From NCBI RefSeq assembly GCF_030272615.1, contig NC_081415.1:234619303-234683302 (forward strand): a stretch of DNA of 64,000 nucleotides. The letters are read 5' to 3'. This DNA comes from Cryptomeria japonica. Its lineage: Eukaryota; Streptophyta; Pinopsida; Cupressales; Cupressaceae. Position 1 is the first letter of the stretch. Every line of letters begins with the position of its first letter. Shown piece by piece: positions 55,617-64,000 of this stretch. The notes under the pieces are model-generated. The model did not search any database. It was not told the DNA's origin and worked only from the letters and a program-made list of their open reading frames with translations. The position numbers and the translations under genes were made by a program.

Positions 55617-58383
55617 AACACACAACCTTCTGATATGAAACTACTAACTTTTTTGAAAATTGTCAAAATTGCCACACAGGTTGCGCTTTAGTTCTATTGA
55701 ACACATTTTAGCGCTTTTGACAACTGAGGAGTTAGCACTTTTGTCAGAGTTCTGGTGCTTCTGTTAGAGAAGTAGCGCCTTTGTCTAGGTTATATCACTA
55801 TTGTTGTTTAAATAGCGTTGTTGTCACTCTTTTAGTGCTTTTGCGCTCTCTGTCTGACAATTTTAAGTAGTGGATTCGTTCATATTGTAGCATTGTTGGG
55901 GTTCTTTTAGCACTTTTGTCAGTCTTTTAGCGCGTCTATATTAAAATAGCACTTTTGTGTTTACACAGAGTAGCACTTTTGTAATAGAGAGTGAAAAAAA
56001 AATATTATGTAACCGAAAATCAAAATTTTAGGCTTGTAGAAGCCCTCCAAAAAAAAAAAAAACTTTCTTTTTCACTAACTATTTTTATTTTTCTTGTGCA
56101 GGTTTTCTAACTTCTTGTTGTAGGATTCATGGAGTTAGGAACTTAGAAAGTTTATTTTTTATTTTTTTGTTTTCTTTCTAAGCTTTGCTTTTAAAGATTG
56201 GATTAAAAAGAATTCACTTTTCATTTTAGATTAAAATCAACTTCATTTTTCCTTTTGGACTAAAATAAACAAAATTTTCAATTTGGAGCTTAAAATAAAT
56301 TTCATTTTCCAAAGTTAAAAAGAACCATAAAATCAAACAAACAAATTTGCTTTCTTTTGCAAGTTAGGAACATTTTTTTTTCATTTTGGTGCTTAAAACA
56401 AACAAAACAAATTTCATTTCTTGCAAGGTTAAAAATTCACAATCAACATTTTATTTTGCAAGTTAAAAAGAGCAAACAACTTGTCCCTTTTTGTTACAAA
56501 CTCGCTTTTACTTTGAACAACGTGCTTTCAATTTGGTTGACCAAGATTTTTCAATTTCCTAGTTAGCAAAAAAATTGCCTTGAAGTTAAAAAGAACACCA
56601 TGGTTGTTGGAGCAAAATCTCCAAATAGCATATATCGCATTCCAATAAATCAGTTAAAAATAACAAGTATTTTCATTGTTTGGCACACTTGTGCAAAAAT
56701 CTATAGAGTGGTACCACTTCTAACACACACTATCCTCTCCCTTGGCTCTTGTGGTCCTAGGTGCAAGAGAAAAGTGTTAGTAACAGTTGAAATTTTATAT
56801 AATTAAGAGACGCCTGCCAAGAGACACATCACTCTTGGGAACGACCTTGCGCGGTAAATCCTTTGAGCCGCTATAGAAATCAGGTGAGAGTGAAAGTTGT
56901 AGCCTTGGGTGTAGCTGTTCCTACAGTGTAACATGCCGAAAGGACACATGGGCCCCACCACAAGTTACAAGGCTCTTAAGTGAGTCACTGTAAAATGAAC
57001 TTACATCCAAAGACATCAAACATTACTAGAAACCTTTTATTATAGAAGCCCACCCATTCTATTGATTGAGGATATTTGTGAAAAGTTCAGTGCAAGAGCA
57101 TAGATGGTTTTGCTCCAAAGATACTCACCATACATATTTCTTTGAGTAGAAACATGGCTTTTTGAAAGGCTACTTGTATCTTGATAAAAGTGGTGACTCT
57201 CCCATCATAGGGATCATCTATCTGTTATGCTCGCGTAGGACTTAGTATATCACATCCTTACCTGCCACGATGGGATTCATAAAGTATGTAGTACCAAAGT
57301 CAAAGAAATATCAAGATGTGAGCTGAAAATATCCCAACTGGCCAATTGACCTTAGGGATAAAAAGTGCTTGACTTGTCTTTGTCTTGTGTCAGACCAGTA
57401 ACAATTTGGGCCGACTTCAGGCTTTGGGAACATTAAAATACATTTGTAAAAAGGGTCAATAAAGTTCATGATTGGGTTGATCTAGACCCACACCTATTTT
57501 TGCCTTTTTGTTGAAAAGGGGCACGGTTATTGTGCTTGTGTGCTTGTTGTGTTTTCTTGTCAAAGAAATTCAAAAAAAAAATTAAACCATGTATTCATCC
57601 AACAAATTTACCTCAAACATTGATAAACAAAACAAACATCAACAAGTGAAACAAAATATTAGTTTGTATGACCATCACTCACATCTTGAGAAAAAGGAGT
57701 CTTCATCAAAACACCACATTGAAAAAGAGACAATTGAGTTCAAAAGCTCTTATCAAAAGATGGAAGTTTTTCTATATCAATAGACAATTTTTTCTCTCAC
57801 ACAGAGTCTTCTTGCGCCATATGCATTTATATCTTCAAAGAAAATCCAACGAATTTGACAAAGAGCCTTTGAAAAATAGAACTTTTACTCAATATAGAGC
57901 CTAAGAGAGAGGAAGAAGTAGAAACCCCCTTTGTGACATAAATTTTTTATTGAGGTCCATATTCTACTCACTTTCATCTTCACACATCACAAAACCATTC
58001 AACTCTCAAAATAAAAAAAGGTCTTGTCCTAAGTTCTTTTAAATATTGCTAAATCAAAACAACAAATCACTTTATAGAGTGTCTCTACATCTAGGATCAA
58101 TCTAGCTAAGAGGCATTTCTACACAGGTTAAAACTAGTTCATGAGTGCATCCTCTCATTGCTAGGTAGCTTGGTTTGTAACACATCTCAAACCTTGTTAT
58201 ACCTTATAACATCAAAATTGTTGAAAATACAAGAGAAATTCACAAAGAACTTGGTTAAACATCCAACCTTCAGTGGTAGAGATCCATCTTCCAATAAACA
58301 TTTCACAAACACTTATCTTCCATCAAACATTTCATCACCACCTCATAAACATCTTCATTTCAAACCTCAAACTTTCAACAACA
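55617..58383 (+). other. leader of G2
   Basis: No gene. At 55680-55985 a motif close to TAGCGCTTTTGTC recurs about ten times (TAGCACTTTTGTC, TAGTGCTTTTGCG and similar). The rest is A-rich with poorly conserved short frames. Confidence 0.55.
55680..55985 (+). repeat. TAGCRCTTTTGTC repeats
   Basis: About ten degenerate copies at irregular spacing of 20-50 bp just downstream of the PBS. Confidence 0.65.
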
Positions 58384-59800
58384 TGGCTAAAACAAGTTCA
58401 ATGAGAAATCGACAACCAGAGATCGAAGACAAGGAGGAAGAAAACCTCAACTATTTTCAAGAGGCAATTGGAGGAGGCACTAATGATGATGATCCTAGCA
58501 CTCCAATTCCCAAAGATATAGAAAGAGCACAACATAATCCCAAGTTCAATCAGCTCTTTGACGAAATCCTTAGAAACAATGCAAATGCTCATTTTCTGAG
58601 ACTTGCTCAAGAGGGTGCTAAACTACCCTCTAACTTTGATGTCGCACAGATACAACATACATTTGAGCAACGTAGCCATAATGATGGTGGAAGAGGGAGA
58701 GATTACTTCCGCTATGACCTTAATCATCAAGGAAATCCCCCACCTCCTCATCCTTTAGAAATAGACATGTTGAGACAACAAGTAGAAAATCTCGCTCAAC
58801 AACTCAATAGTGATGTGAAGACTACCCGGTGTTCACTTAATGATATTTGTCCCTATCCTTCTGATAGGAACATGCATATGCCACCTTTTCCGTGAGGGTT
58901 TGAAACACCCAATTTTGAAAAGTATAGGGGCAAAGGAGGCCCTAGAGATCATGTATGATAATTTCACTGAGCTTGTTTAGAGGTGGCCTATGAGGACACC
59001 TATCCCTCAAAGTTTGGGAGGCACAACCATGCAATGGTTTTCCTGATTACCAGGTGGCATTAGAACATTTGAGGAACTAGTTCAAAAATTCATCGCTCAT
59101 TATGCAAAACATAGAATGCAACACCAAACAAAAACTAGGGGAGTTGTTCTCAACTTTCCTACAACGGTGGAGGCAACTATCTAGCAGACGTTCACTTCAC
59201 CTACCTAAGAAAGAACTAGTGGAAATATTCATTTCCAACTTGATTGATGAGATGGAATTCCATTTAGACATGAAGGGTACAAAATCCTTTGAAGAGATGA
59301 TCACTCAAGGACTAAAATGTGAACAAGCCCTCATAAAAAAGGAACTTATCAAAATCTAGAATGAACCCAAAGATGGCCCCTATCCATCTTATAATAGTGA
59401 TAAACCAAATTTTTGGAATAAGAACAAGAACGTTATCAATGATGGGATACTGGATGCTTGAACAATAAAAATTGCACAACCCATGGTCAAATTTGCAAGA
59501 TAAAATCCCCCTCCTAACAACAACACCATCACTCATACACAAAATCAAGGTTGCAATGTGCAACAAGAAGATCCTAAACAAAGGCAACAAAATTTCAAGC
59601 CAAAATGCACATACACACCCTTAGGGGAACCCATCAAAACAATATTGCATCAATTGGTCTCTTCCAATCTTGTGACCTTACTGAAAAACTCTAACTATGA
59701 GCCTCAGGTCAAACCTCCATGGTGGCACAATAACAAACATTGTGAGTTTCACCAGGGAAAAGGGCATAAGATGAGCAATTGCCATTGACTAAAAGATCTT
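58384..59800 (+). pseudogene. G2 gag
   Basis: Start MAKTSSMRNRQPEIEDKEEE at 58384, in frame to TGA 58893. Continues through GFETPNFEKYRGKGGPRDHV, then shifted frames with SLGGTTMQWFS, LPGGIRTFEELVQKFIAHYA, FSTFLQRWRQLSSRRSL and ELVEIFISNLIDEMEFHLDM: a full retrotransposon-gag domain. The knuckle CEFHQGKGHKMSNC (CX2HX4HX4C) is at about 59741-59782, inside the left arm of an inverted duplication. At least two frameshifts and several stops. Gag would form the particle. Confidence 0.82.
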
Positions 59801-59910
59801 GTTCAAGATCTTATTGACAAAGGCAATTGCTCATCTTATGCCCTTTTCCCTGGTGAAATTCACAATGTTTGTTATTGTGCCACCATGGAGGTTTGACCTG
59901 AGGCTCATAG
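59695..59910. repeat. 89-bp inverted duplication in G2 gag
   Basis: Arms 59695-59783 and 59822-59910 are inverted copies with one mismatch in 89 bp, separated by 38 bp. CTTGTTCAAGATCTTATTGA repeats directly at 59798 and 59911. It is a local fold-back copy of gag sequence around the zinc knuckle. Confidence 0.92.
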
Positions 59911-60029
59911 CTTGTTCAAGATCTTATTGACAAAGGGGAAATTGAAATAGAAGGGCATGACCCTAGAACATCCAATGATGATCATCTAATGTTCAAGAAT
60001 CCACTTCCATCACATGATCAAAGGGGTCC

Positions 60030-60960
60030 TTCCACCTCTAGGTGAAACACAACTACTACAAATTATACACAAGCTACATATAATTATACTGCAAATCACC
60101 TCTATGACGTGGATGAACAAGTTTCAACTCTCACCATCAAAGATCCAAATCCTATATGTAACGTTGTTACGCATCGTAGAAAGATCACTATTAAAGAAGC
60201 TCCACAAGGAACGACACCCCTCCCCGAGCAGTATAATCTTGTGGAACAATTAGATAAAATGCCCACACTCATATCCATATTAGAGCTTTTGTACTCAGTC
60301 CCAATCTCTCCAAGAAGCATCAGTCCCTACCAACCTTAACACAGATCAATTTCAAGCCATGGTTGGCAGTCTTAGGTCATCACTATGCTGCACTTTTTCT
60401 GAAAGTGACAACCCTTCATTCCAACAACCACATAATGCATCCCTTCACATCGAAGGATTTGTAAACCAATATAGAATCAAGTGAGTCTTGATTGACAATG
60501 GAGCCGACTTGAATATATGCACCTTGCAGTTGGTCACAACATTAGGGTATGCAGTAGAATTAGTGGATCCCAACAAAAGGATAACCATTAAAGCCTATGA
60601 TGATGCAGAGCGTTCTTCTAGAGGGGATGTTGTTTTACCTATCACGGTTGGACCAGTGGTGAAACATATAGTTTTCTAGGTTCTAGACCTTCCTCTGCCA
60701 TATAATCTCTTGTTAGGGAGACCATGGATACATGCCATGCAAGAAGTCCCATCTACCTACCACCAATGTATCAAATTTCCACATAATGGAGTAGAGATTA
60801 CAATCCTTGGCGATGCAAATCCCTTTGCATATTGCAATAATATTAACCATCATCTAGAGATCATCATACCTAACAATAGAGAAGCTATCCCTTCCACATC
60901 ATATGTTAATCCAGACTCTCTTTTGTGTTGGGAAATAACTCACCTCCCCTAGAACTCATG
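60030..60960 (+). pseudogene. G2 protease region
   Basis: Leader part DEQVSTLTIKDPNPICNVVT and PEQYNLVEQLDKMP, then, in another frame, the protease: active-site strand LIDNGADLNICTLQLVTTLG (Asp-Asn-Gly in place of Asp-Thr/Ser-Gly), VDPNKRITIKAYDD, YNLLLGRPWIHAM, YHQCIKFPHNGVEITI. A TAG at 60677 breaks the frame. The Asn variant appears in this clade as far as I recall, so it may not be inactivating. Confidence 0.75.
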
Positions 60961-60974
60961 GAAAACCTCAAAAG

Positions 60975-61260
60975 TTGCTTCAACCACCACTATCCAAGCA
61001 AGCAGGCACTTTGGCACAATTTATCCCTGTTAAAAGTCAGCATGAAGAAACCATGGATGAAGACATAGTAGAATGGATCTACAAAGACCCCATCACCAAA
61101 GAAATCCCAACAGCTATGCTCCCCATAGACAAATATGGCAAAGGCCTGACTATCATGCAAAGAATGGGCTATGATGGCTAGAGTGCTTTGGGACCTTGCA
61201 AGAAAGGACGACACGAGCCCTTACAACCAGAGTTAAAACCCAGAGACAAAACTAGAGTTA
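60975..61260 (+). pseudogene. G2 G-patch-like segment
   Basis: DKYGKGLTIMQRMGYDG, then a TAG at the next residue, then SALGPCKKGRHEPLQP. The Gly spacing and the hydrophobic, Met-Gly-Tyr core fit a G-patch, which is known between protease and RT in some Tat-like and betaretroviral pol proteins. It may bind RNA or help RT. Confidence 0.6.
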
Positions 61261-61339
61261 GTTTTCAAAAGGAATCTCTTCCTAAGCTTAGATTCAAAGG
61301 GAAACCCAACAAACCTCTATATCAGCCAATTATTCTAAA

Positions 61340-61545
61340 GAGGCCATCCTTGATTATATCTATGACACCCACAACACCAACTGCACCAACATCACAGATA
61401 ATCATAACTGCACCAACATCATAGATAATCATACCCACAGCACCAATAATTTTACCTATAGCACCGACTACGCCTACAACACGAACTACACCAACTGAAC
61501 CGATAACACCATCAGTAGCACCGACAATACCACCTCCCAAAGTGC
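61340..61545 (+). repeat. Thr/Pro-rich repeat segment in G2 pol
   Basis: Short repeats of ACACCAACTGCACC type, with a ~28-bp near-perfect tandem pair around 61387-61442. Translates to Pro-Thr-Ala-Pro-Thr-like linker with stops. Confidence 0.6.
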
Positions 61546-61600
61546 ATAAACCAATACACTCTTCAACTCACAAGACATTCCAGCCTGGTATAGTAATCAG

Positions 61601-62059
61601 ATGCTAGAGAGTGATTCAGAAACAAACTTGCATGAGTGGGAATTTGATTCAGTGCATCTAAATACTTCAGATGAGGAAGACACATCACCCCCTCCACCTC
61701 ACAAAGATATACCTATTTATGAAGAATCAGGGATTAAAACCTTTTGGGTTCCTACACTAGAAGCACCTTCCACAGACCCTATGGTGAATCCTACACCTAA
61801 ATTTGATGGGGAGAGTACCATCAATTACCTTCACACCACTGTATTAACCCTCACTGATGCCTCCCACGAACTCAATTTAATTGATGCAGTAATGCCTATT
61901 ATACATCCTGAACTCATTGAATGGAATCAACCCAATCCCCCATGCCTTGACCATTTCCAAAATCATGAGGTTCTCATAGACGTTTTGGAATTATGGGATA
62001 ACATACCAAGTGGGGATCATAAAGCTAGGTTTTCCATAGAACTTAACAGTGCAACATAA
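61601..62059 (+). pseudogene. G2 pol linker before RT
   Basis: 152-residue open frame: acidic N-terminus (SDSETNLHEWEFDSVHL, TSDEEDTSPPPP), then DPMVNPTPKFDGESTINYL and IIHPELIEWNQPNPPCLDHF. Matches the G0 remnant at 17595-17715. No catalytic domain. Confidence 0.6.
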
Positions 62060-62199
62060 TTTGGGGTAGATGCCAAACCATGGATCTTCTAGTGAACACC
62101 ACACAATGGCACTTGTTGATCCCAATATAGTAAAATGAAAGAGCGTATCCAAGGGTGAAAACCTCTCTAAGGCACCTGAGGATGAAAGGTTTGATATCC

Positions 62200-63170
62200 T
62201 CCCCTCTAGTATGAATCAGGAGAAATCGACTATCCTCATAGAGGAAACAAAAGAATTCAATGTGGGGACCCCTAAGACTCCTCACCAAATACATTTGGCA
62301 TCTCTCTTAACTCTAGAGGAACGACCAAAATTTGTGGAATTCTTCTAGAAGTGTCAAATCAACTTCGCATGGTCCTATGCAGGCATGTCTAGCTTAGATC
62401 CTGATTTAGTCATGCATCACCTAACCATGGCAGAAGGAGTTAAACTTGTTAAACAAAAGCTCAGAAATATGCACCCACAAATTGTTGTGCTTGTCAAGGT
62501 GAAACTCAAAAAGCTCTTGGATGTTGGTTTCATCAGACCTATCGATTATGCAGATTGGATCTCCAACATCGTACCTGTCAGAAAACCTAATGAGGGCATC
62601 TGTATTTGTACAAACTTCAGAGATTTGAACAAGGCATGCCTTAAAGATGACTTCCCCTTACCAAACATCGACATGATTGCCAATCTAACAATAGGTCATG
62701 CAATATTTTCTCTTATGGATGGATTTTCAAGGTACAACCAGACCAAGATTGCTCCAGAAGATCAACATAAAATTCCTTTCACATGCTCATGGGGAACATA
62801 CTATTGGAATGTGATGCCATTTGGTCTAAAAAATGTAGGGGCAACATATCAAATAGCTATGACTACCATCTTCCATGACATGATGCATACTATAATGGAA
62901 GATTATGTCGATTATTTACTAGCTAAATCATTAACCAGAGAAGGTCATCTAGCAATACTGGATAAAATCTTCAACAGATTAGAGCAATATCATATCCATC
63001 TCAATCCAAAGAAATGTGTCTTTGGAGTAACCTCCGGGAAGCTCTTAGGGTACATTGTCTCAAGTGAAGGCATTGAAGTAGATCTAGTGAAAGTCAAAGC
63101 AATCATGGACATGCCACCTCCCAAGAACATCAGTCAGTTAAGGATACTATAAGGATGAGTACAATCAAAA
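62200..63170 (+). pseudogene. G2 reverse transcriptase
   Basis: Includes a 255-residue open frame from 62385. Motifs in order: LLDVGFIRPIDYADWISNIV, PNEGICICTNFRDLNKACLK, FPLPNIDMIANLT, FSLMDGFSRYNQTKIAPED, WNVMPFGLKNVGATYQ, the active site YVDYLLAKS, and HLNPKKCVFGVTSGKLLGYI. The active site should be Tyr-x-Asp-Asp; the second Asp is Tyr, so the enzyme is inactive as read. A stop at 63150 precedes the connection to RNase H. Confidence 0.88.
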
Positions 63171-63189
63171 TCGAAGATTCATTGCACAT

Positions 63190-63526
63190 TTGGCTAATAA
63201 GTGTCATCCCTTCATGCATCTGTTACACAATAATATCCTCTTTCAATTGGATACAAAGTACCAGCAAGAATTCCAAATGCTTAAGGACTACCTGATGAAT
63301 GGACCATTGTTGATCCCACCATATCCAAGCAGGCCTCTATTGCTATATATTTCAACTACAAATATGACATTAGGAGTACCGTTGGCACAACACAATGCAA
63401 AAGGAAAATAATGTGTTGTATACTATATCTCTTGCACATTGGTAGACTATGAACTCAATTACACACCTATTGAGCGAGATTACCTAGCACTTATCTTAGC
63501 AGCCACAAAATTAAGGCACTACATGT
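63190..63526 (+). pseudogene. G2 RNase H, truncated by insertion
   Basis: LLLYISTTNMTLGVPLAQHN, stop near 63409, then YYISCTLVDYELNYTPIERD and YLALILAATKLRHYM: the gypsy RNase H start with the conserved Glu in IERD. The copia LTR at 63527 cuts it. Confidence 0.75.
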
Positions 63527-64000
63527 TGTTGGTATTTTGGTATGGTTTTGTCATTGATGTCAACACCTATTGAAAACTAGCACTTTGGAGATCCAGCAAC
63601 ATTCACCGACAATCAAGTAACTATTACATAATTACTAGTATATGGTTCATTGATAGGATATAATGTTCACTGGTACCTGGAATGATATGGAAGACACTTG
63701 GTAATGTCAAAGACAACATGTGGATACTTTTTTTTGAAGAATTAATTATTGGTATATTCATATTTGCATATTTGCTTTTACCAGCAAATAGGTCCAGGGT
63801 TATCTAGGGTTACACCGACAGGTTTATCTTTTCCAGATCATCATGGCATGCTATGGAGATGATTTATTATTGTTGTGAATACATTAAGCTGACATGTTCA
63901 ATCGGTTATTGCATCGGATATTATATTGTATGTAAAATGTTTTTATTGTAATATCTTGTAGAGCCAACCTACTAAAATTGGTCTTAGGGTATGGTATAAA
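63527..64000 (+). repeat. copia-type LTR, runs off the window
   Basis: Starts TGTTGGTATTTTGGTATGG directly after RNase H sequence, with TGTCATTGATGTCAA at 63549-63563 as in other copia LTRs here. CATGT (63522-63526) would be the left TSD. Only the first 474 bp are visible. Confidence 0.65.

Larger units (their letters stand above)
54140..63526 (+). mobile_element. Tat-like Ty3/gypsy element G2, 3' part lost
   Basis: 5' LTR 54140-55593, PBS, a 2.8-kb leader, gag, protease, G-patch, linker, RT and the start of RNase H, which is cut at 63526 by a copia LTR. Protease with LLLGRPWIHAM and IKFPHNG, a G-patch before RT, a CX2HX4HX4C gag knuckle and a long leader all fit the Tat/Athila part of Ty3/gypsy. 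Several frameshifts and an altered RT active site make it defective. Confidence 0.85.

Noticed and set aside
28056-63170. Integrated pararetrovirus
   Set aside because: RT segments lie in LTR elements with PBS, PPT and integrase or gag typical of Ty1/copia and Ty3/gypsy; no movement or coat protein signature is seen.

Overview
This window is plant nuclear DNA made almost entirely of transposable elements. I found no convincing host gene, rRNA, tRNA or CRISPR array. The dense nesting of old, decayed Ty1/copia and Ty3/gypsy LTR retrotransposons suggests a large repeat-rich genome, most likely a gymnosperm (inference; the species cannot be read from the sequence). Nearly every reading frame of interest is a retroelement gag, protease, integrase, RT or RNase H fragment carrying stops and frameshifts.

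Layout. (1) 1-9130: a degenerate ~130-bp repeat block arranged in a ~0.49-kb higher-order duplication. A complete minus-strand Ty3/gypsy-type element (780-8278, TSD CTACC) is inserted in it; this element encodes only gag and a protease-like region and no RT or integrase. (2) 9627-13839: a 5'-truncated plus-strand relative of the same family. (3) 14954-16101: a solo copia LTR.

(4) About 17.5-46.8 kb: a six-level nest. A decayed Tat-like gypsy pol (G0) is split by copia element C1 (17991-45911). The C1 gag is split by a ~295-bp hAT-like MITE (TIRs, TSD AAGAAAGT). The MITE holds a ~2.2-kb solo LTR (X, TSD AAAAA). X holds copia-type element O (21601-34317, TSD TAAAG), and O holds copia element I (27106-33437). 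X also carries a 4.8-kb segment S (34703-39530, flanked by ATGTT) with a ~970-codon pseudogene of unknown function. C1 also carries a solo gypsy LTR (42042-43429, TSD GAAGC).

(5) 48497-53734: copia-type element A with near-identical 486-bp LTRs. It codes for gag, protease and an acidic region but has no integrase or RT; its leader contains a GC-rich minisatellite island and its gag start contains a misplaced LTR fragment. (6) 54140-63526: a Tat-like gypsy element (G2) with LTR, PBS, gag, protease, G-patch, RT and part of RNase H, broken by another copia LTR that runs off the window.

Recurring theme: three LTR elements (the first gypsy, O and A) kept LTRs, PBS, PPT and gag but lack pol, and so would depend on enzymes from autonomous relatives such as I, C1 or G2 (inference). 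O and segment S both carry very long non-pol ORFs with a globular N-terminus, a basic or low-complexity middle and a coiled-coil C-terminus. These are the best candidates here for something undescribed.
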